A stretch of DNA of 64,000 bases, from positions 124,001 to 188,000 of the forward strand of contig JAFGBS010000002.1 in the NCBI GenBank assembly GCA_016933055.1, read 5' to 3'. A program made the position numbers and the translations under genes. The notes under the pieces were generated by a model. The model did no database searches, was not told the origin of the DNA, and saw only the letters and a list, made by a program, of their open reading frames with translations. This stretch comes from Promethearchaeota archaeon. GTDB taxonomy: Archaea; Asgardarchaeota; Lokiarchaeia; Sigyniarchaeales; Promethearchaeaceae. Shown in pieces: positions 45,245 through 54,142 of this stretch (its first letter is position 1; each line of letters opens with the position of its first letter).

Positions 45245-46768
45245 TTATGTACCAGCAAGACGTTTTGGGAGTCTGGATTGGGCTTTCAAGCATTCTTGCA
45301 ATAATTGCGTGACCATCTGAAATCGTAATTCTTTATATTTCTCCTCATTCCATAAATTGTGCAGCTCCCAGGGATCCTTTTTTCGATTGAATAAATCTCC
45401 ATATCCAGGATGCCCCTCATACATCGTGAGTTTGTGATCTTTTGTTATGAGATGTCGTAATCTCACATATAGTCTCCCTACTTCTTCATCATTTTCGATT
45501 AATACACTGTTACGCGGATCAATGGAGGGGTCTGTTGGGTTTTCCAATACAGCAGTCATATCTATTCCTTGCATATCAGGACGTTTTCGTCTATTAATAC
45601 CGAGGAGATTTAATATTGTGATGGGATAATCCACTTGGGCAATCAATGCATTGGTTTTTGCTGGCTGTAAATCAGGTATCCGCCATATCATGGGAATATG
45701 AAATACACCCATACCGTGACTCGGTCCTTTGAAAAGCATACCGTGTTCCCCCATTAAATCTCCGTGGTCTGAAGTATAAATCGTGATGGTATTGTGATGA
45801 TACCCCAATCGATTTACTGCGTTTAGGATCTCTCCAATATGGTAGTCCATTAACGAAAGAATTCCATAAGTATAAGCAATGAATTTTTTCGTTTCTTTTT
45901 CCGTGGATTCCCTTAGCATAGCTCCAGGCATTACATTAATATACTGTCCCAAATATCGATGATCGCGTAAATTCTCGATGTTGTGGAAATTCGGTGGAAG
46001 TTCCATATCTTTTTGTTTATACATCGTTCGATATTTTCCAGGAGGCCAAACAGGTTGATGGGGATCGGGAAATCCGCAATGAAGATAGAATGGTTTATCC
46101 CCATACTCTCCATTTGCATGACGTTCCAGAAATGCGATGGTTCGCTCAGCTACATAAGCGCTCGAATATAGTTCTACAGGGATTTCATGGTCTGTAAATA
46201 CGGAAAAAAAGTTCCCCATATCCTTCCAGCGTTCTCTCATGTTCTCTGCGAGATGGGGAGCTCGGTTTTCGAGCCAGTCAAGGTAATGACCACATAAAGT
46301 CGCGCCGTGTCCTAAGCATGTCTCCACTTCTTGATAGCCGTAATAAGGGAGAGGGAAATTTTCTCGGACGGGCATCCCTATCGGATCAAATACCCATCCA
46401 TTGAAAGATTCAGCAGATGGAAACCCTGCAAACCAGGGGGCAACATTATATTGATGATGTAATTTCCCAATTGCAGCGGTTTGATACCCCTCTTTTACAA
46501 GGATTTCAGTCAACGTAGGAATCTTTTCTGAAAGGATCATGCCATTACTGCGCACTCCATGCACATTGGGATAAAGACCAGTTAACAATGATGCCCTGCT
46601 AGGCATACACATGGGGGAGTTACAGAAGGCTTCTGAGAAATGAATGCCTTCTTGTGAGAATTTATCTAGATAGGGGGTTTGAATCACTGAATTGCCCGAA
46701 CATCCCATGTGATCATAACGATGTTGGTCTGAGATAATGAAAAGAACGTTTTTTTTATCAGTTACCAT
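45245..46768 (-). CDS. Sulfatase (type I, Cys-type formylglycine site)
   Basis: A 507-aa arylsulfatase-family enzyme. The N-terminal VLFIISDQHRYDHMG gives metal ligands; SPMCMPSRASLLTG (about residues 51-64) is the C-x-[PA]-S-R sequence whose Cys is oxidised to formylglycine; YTSDHGDLMGEHGMLFKG (about 327) completes the site. No signal peptide is evident, so a cytoplasmic enzyme acting on imported or internal sulfate esters is likely. It needs a formylglycine-generating or radical-SAM maturase encoded elsewhere. Confidence 0.9.
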   Translation of the reverse strand: MVTDKKNVLFIISDQHRYDHMGCSGNSVIQTPYLDKFSQEGIHFSEAFCNSPMCMPSRASLLTGLYPNVHGVRSNGMILSEKIPTLTEILVKEGYQTAAIGKLHHQYNVAPWFAGFPSAESFNGWVFDPIGMPVRENFPLPYYGYQEVETCLGHGATLCGHYLDWLENRAPHLAENMRERWKDMGNFFSVFTDHEIPVELYSSAYVAERTIAFLERHANGEYGDKPFYLHCGFPDPHQPVWPPGKYRTMYKQKDMELPPNFHNIENLRDHRYLGQYINVMPGAMLRESTEKETKKFIAYTYGILSLMDYHIGEILNAVNRLGYHHNTITIYTSDHGDLMGEHGMLFKGPSHGMGVFHIPMIWRIPDLQPAKTNALIAQVDYPITILNLLGINRRKRPDMQGIDMTAVLENPTDPSIDPRNSVLIENDEEVGRLYVRLRHLITKDHKLTMYEGHPGYGDLFNRKKDPWELHNLWNEEKYKELRFQMVTQLLQECLKAQSRLPKRLAGT

Positions 46769-46991
46769 CGCATGAAGGTCAATTTATTGTAATTTAAATT
46801 CATTGTCTAAAAAATGGACAAAACTAGAATATATGAGAAAAAATTACAAGATCGTAAGATTTTCCCGGAGTGATCAGAATACTCACTGATCAGATTTATC
46901 CATTTACTTAACTCTTAAGGAATTAATAGAAACTGATATTGTAAAATGGAAATATCCTACAAGGAAGGAAAAATTTATTATTTTCCCCGAG

Positions 46992-47981
46992 TTAAGACAG
47001 GATTTTGGATAAAAATTCTACTACTCTCTGGAATGCTTGATCACTTTCAGGAATATACTCATACAAATTATGGAACACGTGGATCATGTCCTTCCATTTT
47101 TTAAACTGAATATTTACTCCCGCTTTCTGTGCATTCTCGACGAGTCGTGCAGAATCATCTAATAAAATCTCAAGTTCCCCCGCATCCAGTAATAGAGGAG
47201 GAAGTCCACGAAAATTCCCGTATAAGGGAGATATATACGGATCTTGGGGAGAATGATTTGCGTAATAGGCGGCTGCTAATAGGCGTAAATCTTGTTCGCG
47301 TATGTCGGGATCACTTTGTTTATTCGAGAATAAAGAAGGTCCTGTAAAAGTGAGATCAGTCCAAGGAGAAAATAATATAGTCCCTGCTGGAAGGTTTTTG
47401 TCTTCGTCTCGAAGCTTTAGTAATAGAGCAAGCGCAAGACCTCCTCCAGCCGAACTTCCTGCAATTATGATGGTCTTTGGATCGATATCCATTTGGTCCA
47501 GTAGATAGTTATATACAAACACTGCATCTTCCAAGGCGGCTGGATAGGGATGTTCTGGAGCATGAGAATAATTAACGCTCAAAATCTTTTTTTTAATGAT
47601 GGTACTTAAGCGAGTAGGAGTTTTCCACCTGGCGTCAAGGGAGCCAAATACATAACCACCTCCGTGAAAATATAAAATCAAGCCAGTTTCATCCGCTTTT
47701 TTAGGTAGAATCCATTCTACAAGTATGGATCCAATGGTTTCGCGCTGAAAGTTTACATTAGAAGGGCGAGGAGTTAAATTTTGCATATAATCGTCCACAA
47801 ACCGATGGGCTTTTACGACAAATAAGGAATCCTCTTGTGTTTGGAACTTTTGGAGCACCTGGTCTAGAGGAATCTTTTCTTGTTCTGCAAATAGCTTTAA
47901 TCCATTATTGAACTGGGAATCTTTTACTTTTAGGGCTTTAGCGAGATCCGCACGTAAATGAGAATAATCTGGTTGTTCCAT
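46992..47981 (-). CDS. Alpha/beta hydrolase, hormone-sensitive-lipase family
   Basis: A 329-aa esterase. The oxyanion-hole motif LYFHGGGYVFGS (about residues 98-109), nucleophile motif GSSAGGGLALALLLK (about 169, usually GDSAGG) and the later acidic residue and His in DDSARL and MIHVFH (about 285 and 307) complete the triad. Such enzymes cleave esters of short acyl chains. Monocistronic. Confidence 0.87.
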   Translation of the reverse strand: MEQPDYSHLRADLAKALKVKDSQFNNGLKLFAEQEKIPLDQVLQKFQTQEDSLFVVKAHRFVDDYMQNLTPRPSNVNFQRETIGSILVEWILPKKADETGLILYFHGGGYVFGSLDARWKTPTRLSTIIKKKILSVNYSHAPEHPYPAALEDAVFVYNYLLDQMDIDPKTIIIAGSSAGGGLALALLLKLRDEDKNLPAGTILFSPWTDLTFTGPSLFSNKQSDPDIREQDLRLLAAAYYANHSPQDPYISPLYGNFRGLPPLLLDAGELEILLDDSARLVENAQKAGVNIQFKKWKDMIHVFHNLYEYIPESDQAFQRVVEFLSKILS

Positions 47982-48044
47982 AATATATCCTCCATTGTAT
48001 ATTAATGGTTAAAGGGATGAAGTGTTTAATAAAATGGTGGATTT

Positions 48045-49322
48045 CTACTCAATTCTTTCATCCATATTTTTTCTTAATTTTTTAAGTGCTAAGAGAAATA
48101 GGGGTATAAGAGAAAGTTCTAAAGCAATAGATAATATAAAAGGTGCTTTGGGGCTGAAAATGTCCCATAACCATCCTCCAATCACCGGTCCAATCAACCA
48201 CCCACCTTGGTTCATGAGTTCTATCAGTCCGAATATGCGACCACGATGGCTAAGGCTAATTCTGCTAAAAAGATTCTGAGCGAGTAATTGCCCCGCTGTA
48301 GCCAATATGAAATCCATCAACAATAAGATCAAGAAGAGCCATGTTAAACTGGTAGTAATGATAATTCCAGTCACAATTGCTCCAATCAGACTCACTACGA
48401 CAAATCCTATTACACCTACTTTATCTGCAATTACTCCTAATTTTGGGGCGGCAATTAAACTAAAAATTCTAGAACTATAAAGCGCAATCATCACATAGAT
48501 AGTGCTCAGTTCCAAATTCTCATACATGTATACTTGTAAAAAAGGTTGTGTAGTATGTTCATTCATTGAAGAAAATAACACAGTCATAGAAAGAAAGATT
48601 AAACCTAGAATGATGATCCAATTCCGAGAGTTTGTGGATGGTGAAGATAGTGGTTTTTTTCCTATGGAACTATCAGCAAGAACGTCCTCTTCTTGATATT
48701 TTATGGTTTCATCGACTTTTCTCATAAATTGCCATCCCGCAAATACATTGATAAGAGCAAAAATGATCATGGGAGAATATTGAATCCATGGATTTTCCCC
48801 AAAGATGTAGAATCCTAATGCAAACAGTGCAAACGAGATAATAGCACCAGCAAGTGAACCGTACCCAATCATTCCGAACCTTTTACCATATGCTTCAGAC
48901 CTATAATATTTGGAAGATTTCTCTGCGACTAATGTATTAAAAGGGGGCCAGAAAAACCCAACGAGAAGCCCTTGGATGAAAATCCCTACTCCAAATGCAA
49001 TAACTGACTGGAAGATAATAGAGAAATAGAATATCGTATAGCTAACGGTTCGACCAAAGGAACCGATCATTACTAATATTTTCTTGGAGGCTTTATCTGT
49101 CAAATATCCGACCAGAGGAGTCACAATCAACCGTCCGAAGGGTTGCATTGCAATTAAAACCCCAATAATCGATGCACTGACTTTAAAATACTCGCTCGTT
49201 ACATAAGGAATTACAAAACCGAAGAACATAAACCCGAAGCTATTCCAGAATATAATACGGATCATTTGTGAGAAATCTTTGGTAGTGTGAGAATTAGGTC
49301 GAATTTGGGTCACTAAGATCAA
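48045..49322 (-). CDS. MFS transporter, paralogue of the gene at 17576-18874
   Basis: A 425-aa twelve-helix major facilitator. GYLTDKASKKILVMIGSFGR (about residues 73-92) and ISLSHRGRIFGLIELMNQGG with GPVIGGWLWD in the second half match the gene at 17576-18874, and both have a Ser/Lys-rich central loop. Substrate unknown; a multi-specific exporter or sugar transporter is possible. Confidence 0.85.
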   Translation of the reverse strand: MILVTQIRPNSHTTKDFSQMIRIIFWNSFGFMFFGFVIPYVTSEYFKVSASIIGVLIAMQPFGRLIVTPLVGYLTDKASKKILVMIGSFGRTVSYTIFYFSIIFQSVIAFGVGIFIQGLLVGFFWPPFNTLVAEKSSKYYRSEAYGKRFGMIGYGSLAGAIISFALFALGFYIFGENPWIQYSPMIIFALINVFAGWQFMRKVDETIKYQEEDVLADSSIGKKPLSSPSTNSRNWIIILGLIFLSMTVLFSSMNEHTTQPFLQVYMYENLELSTIYVMIALYSSRIFSLIAAPKLGVIADKVGVIGFVVVSLIGAIVTGIIITTSLTWLFLILLLMDFILATAGQLLAQNLFSRISLSHRGRIFGLIELMNQGGWLIGPVIGGWLWDIFSPKAPFILSIALELSLIPLFLLALKKLRKNMDERIE

Positions 49323-49437
49323 ATTAGTCTTTGGTGGAATACTAATAACATTTCGCCCTTAGATGGGTAGAAATTTGACCAGAGAGATATTGCATTATTG
49401 TTGATAGATTCAAATACCTTCCAAGGTTATTAGAGTC

Positions 49438-50074
49438 ATGTCTTTGGGAATCTCTTCTGTAGCGGAATTTAACACTGTTATCACCATGCTTGGATTTCTG
49501 TGTGCTTCTGTTCAAGCGGCTACAGGTACTTACGCAGCTTATTATAAGGGTAAAATCTCTCTTTTGCGCACAAATGATGCCTTAAATCGGTCATCGTGCT
49601 TTTGGTGGATTTGCAACCGTACTATACTTCATCGGTTTGTTTCAAGGCCTTACAGGATTTATTGGGGGTCTTCTGCAAATGGAGGGGTCCCCTCCATTCG
49701 AACCAGATAGGGTGTCATTCAATTTGCACGTCTGGATTAGTTTTCCAATTATGGTGATAATAATATGGAAGACAGTTATTTCGTACTTTGCTAAAAAAAA
49801 GGTGTTTAAACAAGGTAAAATCGTCGGGATGGTAACATTTATTGCATGGCTCATAACATGGATCACTTCATGTATTGCATTTTATGTGAATGTAGAAGGA
49901 AATCCGTGGGCGATTCCGGGATTGACCCACGAGCCACCAGGTATTCTGCTACCTGCAACTTATTGGGGTCTAATTATACAAATTTTAATCCCATTTATCA
50001 TTGCAATATTAGTCACTCGACCAATATTATGGAAAGCACAAAAAATTGAACTGGAAAAACAGAAAAAAGGTTAA
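49438..50074 (+). pseudogene. Frameshifted membrane protein gene (two ORFs in adjacent frames)
   Basis: Two track ORFs (49438-49710 and 49637-50074) read as one protein. Frame 1 encodes a membrane start through RTNDAL; dropping one A near 49583-49587 moves to frame 2, giving IGHRAFGGFATVLYFIGLFQG and then the second ORF. The joined product (about 210 aa) has five to six helices and two His positions (GHRAFG, FNLHVW) that could hold haem, as in DUF420 or cytochrome b561-like proteins; the family call is tentative. The break could be a sequencing indel in an A-run or a real mutation. Confidence 0.65.
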
Positions 50075-50107
50075 ATAGGAAATTTTGATGGACCATCGAG
50101 GGTAAGA

Positions 50108-50521
50108 ATGATATTTCAAGGAACCATACAAAAGGGCTTCGGGACGGGAGCCTTTTATGTACAACTACCACATTATTTTCAAGGTTTCACTGATCTTTTG
50201 GGAGCGCCTCCCTATCCTGGTACATTAAACGTTCTATTTTCAGAAAAAGATAATGAAGAATTGAATCGAATTTTGAGCTTTATCTCACCATCAGTGATTT
50301 CTGGAAAACAAGATGCTAATCTGGGGGACTGGTGTATTGAATGTTATCCGTGTGAAATTTGGAAAAAAAATCCAAAGAAAAGCGTTAGAGGGCTGATCCT
50401 GCGATTTAGTCGTCCAGATCATGAAGAAGAGGTAATAGAATTGGTATCTGCCCACTTTTTACGGGAGAAATTTACTTTAGAGGATGGGGATTTAATAAAA
50501 TTCCTACCGATAAGGGTATAA
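50108..50521 (+). CDS. ribK: Archaeal CTP-dependent riboflavin kinase
   Basis: A 137-aa member of the DUF120 family. GTIQKGFGTGAFYVQLPHYFQ (about residues 5-25) and GAPPYPGTLNVLF (about 32-44) are its nucleotide-binding signatures, and the closing LEDGDLIKFLPIRV is typical. It phosphorylates riboflavin to FMN with CTP instead of ATP, an archaeal trait. It lies between the frameshifted membrane gene and a GNAT on the same strand. Confidence 0.93.
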   Translation: MIFQGTIQKGFGTGAFYVQLPHYFQGFTDLLGAPPYPGTLNVLFSEKDNEELNRILSFISPSVISGKQDANLGDWCIECYPCEIWKKNPKKSVRGLILRFSRPDHEEEVIELVSAHFLREKFTLEDGDLIKFLPIRV

Positions 50522-50542
50522 TCTGCGGGTATTTTATAGGAG

Positions 50543-51085
50543 ATGATGATTAAGATGGTTTTTCAGAACGCGTCCCTCTCCGATATCGATGAAATTTGCC
50601 AGATCAATCACCGACTTCTCCGAATGAATGTTTCTGATAAAAATAGAGGATTTTTATTAGGAGAACGCTCTAAGTCCGAAATAATGAATTCTCTTGGCAA
50701 CTATTACGTCATTAAAGAAGAAAATCAAGTTCTTGGATATCTGGAAATCGATTTTAAGATAGAAAGGAAGAATTTTAGAACTGGAATATGGGAAAATGTC
50801 CAAATCCAAGATAAGATCCTAGAAAAGATGCGTCAAAAGAAATATATTTATTTGGTTCAAATTGCGGTAAAAAAACAAAGAATGGGTATTGGTCGACAAT
50901 TAATTCATGGAATTTTAAAAAAATTCGAAGGATTTCTCATGATTTCATTCGTGGTAAGTAAACCCTATTACAACGAAGCTTCTTGTGAATTTTTTGAAAA
51001 GCTTGGATTCATTAGAGGGGGATGTTTTTCACTGCAGTCAAAATTTGGAATATTGGGTTATGAACGATTCTGTTACGTAAAATAA
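50543..51085 (+). CDS. GNAT-family N-acetyltransferase
   Basis: A 180-aa GNAT. The acetyl-CoA loop is in LVQIAVKKQRMGIGRQLIHGILKKF (about residues 111-135), and FFEKLGFIRGG (about 151) closes the fold. The start is one of three nearby Met codons, with GGAGATG upstream. It lies 21 bp after ribK, so may be co-transcribed. Substrate unknown. Confidence 0.83.
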   Translation: MMIKMVFQNASLSDIDEICQINHRLLRMNVSDKNRGFLLGERSKSEIMNSLGNYYVIKEENQVLGYLEIDFKIERKNFRTGIWENVQIQDKILEKMRQKKYIYLVQIAVKKQRMGIGRQLIHGILKKFEGFLMISFVVSKPYYNEASCEFFEKLGFIRGGCFSLQSKFGILGYERFCYVK

Positions 51086-51218
51086 ATCTTTCTCTTCACC
51101 TTGATCAACTTTTTTAGACTAATTTATTCCATACTTGGAATGTTCTCCTCATATTTAAAAGCGATTTAAAGAATTACTGTTCGGAATATTTTTATAGAAC
51201 TTTCAACCGACAATTTTT

Positions 51219-52655
51219 ATGAAAAGAATTACAAGTATGGATTTTTGGAGAGGCATTTGTATAATTATCGCTACTATGTTCCACTTCTTGTTTGTATCAT
51301 GGGAGAAATTCAAAAATAATGGTGCAGAAATTTTAGCTGGAGATAATTACGTATTAATTGCTCTAGCAGTTGTAATGTTCGTATTTATCCACTGGAGAGG
51401 ATTATTTCTTCTAATTTCAGCAGTAGTGAATTTTTACCAATTGGAAACCGCTGCAAAGAAGTATGATTCCAATATGGGGGTAATTTTTGCTAAACAAATT
51501 ATCACGGGGATTGTTTTGATAATCATTGGGAAAATATGGGCTTTTGCCTTTCCCTATTGGGGATTTATTGAATTGTGGTCTAGGGATCCAAGTTCCACGT
51601 TTTGGGGGGGGACCATCACTCTGGCGTTTTATTTAAAAGACCACTGGGCTTTTGTGTTCATCATCGAAGCGATTGATTCCATCGGTCTAATGATGATTAT
51701 TACATCATTTTTCTTTGTCTTGTTTCATTACTTCCGTGGAAAATATGCATGGTTGGTTAAAGTTGTATTCTTAAATGTAATAGGTTACACGATTATTTTT
51801 GTTAGTCCCCTGATTATCCAATGGGCTAGCAATATTCATTACGGAGATAGTTTAATTGATACTTTTCGGCACATCAATGGAGTTCGAATTGAGGGAGGGG
51901 GATTCGGATTTTGGGAATTATTACGACATACGGTAATCATATGGATTGGAGGGAGGGAAGCTCCTCTATTTCCGATGCTCGGATCATATTTTGTGGGGGC
52001 TTCTTTTGGATATATTATCACTCAAGAAAACCCGAAACGAACTCAATTACGGTGGATGCTTATCCCTAGTGCAATCGCTGTAATAGTAGGGGTTGTCGAC
52101 TTGTTTTTCTTTTATGAGTATGCAGGATTGACAGGAATTGATGCTATGTTTGCGAATATTGGATTCCATGTTCACCCGCGCTGGTTTGCAATGATATCGA
52201 TAGGATTACAAGCACCAATCATTCTCGCTTCTCTTGCGATTATTGAATTTAATCCAAAGTTGAATCAGGAAAGGTGGTTGAAATATACTCGGTGGATACG
52301 CAGATTTGGAGTATTTACCCTAACACTGTATTTTCTCGGAGTGTTCGATTTTCTAGTCCGCTGGGTAATACGAAAAATTGTGCATGCAATAAATCCCTCC
52401 TCTACAGTAGATTTCATTACCCGTTATGGACTGGCAGATGGGTGGACTTTTGCCATCTTAGGAATTCTGATGGGATTATGGGCTATTGGTATATTTGTCT
52501 GGGATAAAGTGGGTAAGGGATACTTATCCGTGGATTTTTTTGTAAATTTACTGCGTATTCCTAAAAAAGGACGAAAAAGAGATTGGAAAGATCCAATGAA
52601 TCTACAAGGTATATTATACGATGTGCAGATGGTTACTTTTTGGAAAAAACCTTGA
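51219..52655 (+). CDS. DUF1624 / HGSNAT-like membrane acyltransferase
   Basis: A 478-aa polytopic membrane protein. It opens with RITSMDFWRGICIIIATMFHF, the typical start of DUF1624 and heparan-alpha-glucosaminide N-acetyltransferase-like proteins, and has about ten hydrophobic helices. GWTFAILGILMGLWAIGIFVWDKVG near the end is a conserved pattern. It could transfer acyl groups across the membrane to sugars; activity is not proven. Neighbour of a degenerate GTPase gene. Confidence 0.75.
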   Translation: MKRITSMDFWRGICIIIATMFHFLFVSWEKFKNNGAEILAGDNYVLIALAVVMFVFIHWRGLFLLISAVVNFYQLETAAKKYDSNMGVIFAKQIITGIVLIIIGKIWAFAFPYWGFIELWSRDPSSTFWGGTITLAFYLKDHWAFVFIIEAIDSIGLMMIITSFFFVLFHYFRGKYAWLVKVVFLNVIGYTIIFVSPLIIQWASNIHYGDSLIDTFRHINGVRIEGGGFGFWELLRHTVIIWIGGREAPLFPMLGSYFVGASFGYIITQENPKRTQLRWMLIPSAIAVIVGVVDLFFFYEYAGLTGIDAMFANIGFHVHPRWFAMISIGLQAPIILASLAIIEFNPKLNQERWLKYTRWIRRFGVFTLTLYFLGVFDFLVRWVIRKIVHAINPSSTVDFITRYGLADGWTFAILGILMGLWAIGIFVWDKVGKGYLSVDFFVNLLRIPKKGRKRDWKDPMNLQGILYDVQMVTFWKKP

Positions 52656-52722
52656 GATCAATTGCATAAGATCCCAATAAGAGATATTAGGACCTTTGCA
52701 ATACTTACATTATAATGGGGGT

Positions 52723-53247
52723 GTGAACACAATAACCAGCAGTTATAAAGTTAAAGTGTTGTTATGTGGTCCTGCGGGATCGGGGAAGGAAAAACTCATA
52801 AATCGTTTTGTAAAGTCAAGGTTTCAAACTGATTACAAACTCACGGTTGGTGTTGACATTCTGACGAAAGATGTGGAATTACCAAATGATCAAATTTGTA
52901 CTCTTAGCATATGGGATATTGGTAATCAGGAACGATTCTCATTTGTACGATCCACCTTCTATAAGGGTGCTGCTGGGGCAATATTAGTGTTTGATTCAAG
53001 CTGTGCTAAAACATACGATGAAATCAAACAATGGAGAGCAGAGGTGAAAAAGTTTGCGGGAGATATTCCATTCGTACTAGTTGGAAATCACTTGGAACGA
53101 TTACCAGACGAAGGAGGGGGAATAGATCGTAATAAATGCAAGGAGTATGCAGAAAATCAAGGATCTATCTATATTGAAACTTCCGAGATTGATAGTTTCA
53201 ATATTGATGAAGTTTTTACTGCACTAGCAAAGCGAATCGTGGGGTAA
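52723..53247 (+). CDS. Degenerate Rab-like GTPase (probable pseudo-GTPase)
   Basis: About 174 aa from GTG 52723 (the track uses TTG 52696; GTG has GGGG just upstream). The Ras fold is clear: KVKVLLCGPAGSGKEKLINRF, YKLTVGVDI, WDIGNQERFSFVRSTFYKGAAGAILVFD and FNIDEVFTALAKRI. The G motifs are altered: G1 ends in GKE instead of GK[ST], G3 is WDIGNQE instead of WDTAGQE, G4 is GNHLE instead of NKxD, and G5 is TSEID instead of SAK. It should not bind or hydrolyse GTP normally, and probably acts as a scaffold. No zinc ribbon or Pro-rich tail. It contrasts with the intact GTPase at 24462. Confidence 0.88.
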   Translation: MNTITSSYKVKVLLCGPAGSGKEKLINRFVKSRFQTDYKLTVGVDILTKDVELPNDQICTLSIWDIGNQERFSFVRSTFYKGAAGAILVFDSSCAKTYDEIKQWRAEVKKFAGDIPFVLVGNHLERLPDEGGGIDRNKCKEYAENQGSIYIETSEIDSFNIDEVFTALAKRIVG

Positions 53248-53352
53248 ATATATAGATCAAATCTACAGATAAAAAGAAGAAACTGGCTTATTTTAGATCA
53301 GGTTGATATACATCCAGAAGTTTCTGAACCTATTTATGACTCAAATTATCTA

Positions 53353-53967
53353 TTACCTGAAGTTTTTTTCTTCTTTTTCCTCGATTCGATTAATATAATC
53401 AATTATCTTCTGGAAAGTTCCTCTCTTTTTTGGATTTTTATTAATCGACTCAATAATTACCTTCTTAAAAAATCCATAGAATTTATCGGGAAAATCTGGG
53501 TATTCCTCTAATAATTCGTTGATGTTTAACTCTTCTTCATCAAACAGATGAATTTGTTTTTTATCGGGGTACCCCGGAACATCCACTTCATCTCGCTTGA
53601 ATTTAACAATATTTCTTTCTCGGGTTAGATAAATATCGACCCCAAAATAGCGTACAATATGATCTTTAGGAACATTGTCCATGTCATTAAACCGAAATTC
53701 TGCTTTAGTTTCCAGTTCTTCTGGAGTATATGGTTGTTTTTGTTGATAAATCAGAATTCCTGGTTCCTCATAATAATCTGTAATGAGTTGAATATTACCC
53801 CTTGAATTAATTTCATATGACAAATCCGTCACGATTTTTCCATCTAGAAATCGAATAATGTTAGAGATATGATCAATTGTTTCCTCAATTTGCTCCAAAG
53901 TTGTTTCTTCATATTCCTCAAGTTCTTCTTCCGTCTCTTCTAGTAATTTATTAAATTCCTCATTCAT
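53353..53967 (-). CDS. Acidic protein, unknown function
   Basis: A 204-aa protein. A Glu-rich helical N-terminus (KLLEETEEELEEYEE) is followed by an alpha/beta domain with many acidic residues (IDHISNIIRFLDGK, DIYLTRERNIVKFKRDEV). No transmembrane segment. No family recognised. Its composition is unlike its neighbours but not suspicious. Confidence 0.6.
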   Translation of the reverse strand: MNEEFNKLLEETEEELEEYEETTLEQIEETIDHISNIIRFLDGKIVTDLSYEINSRGNIQLITDYYEEPGILIYQQKQPYTPEELETKAEFRFNDMDNVPKDHIVRYFGVDIYLTRERNIVKFKRDEVDVPGYPDKKQIHLFDEEELNINELLEEYPDFPDKFYGFFKKVIIESINKNPKKRGTFQKIIDYINRIEEKEEKNFR

Positions 53968-54142
53968 TTTAGTTTCTCTCCTTAGGGTTATGACGTGGTG
54001 TCGAGACCCATACTTACATAATGTCTATACCCTTTTTTAAATGTATGTGTTAATTTCCAAATTTTACTTCAATACGATTTTGGGTGAGCTGACATAACCT
54101 TTAATGATATGAAATCCCTAAAAATGAGTATCCAAGTACAAA

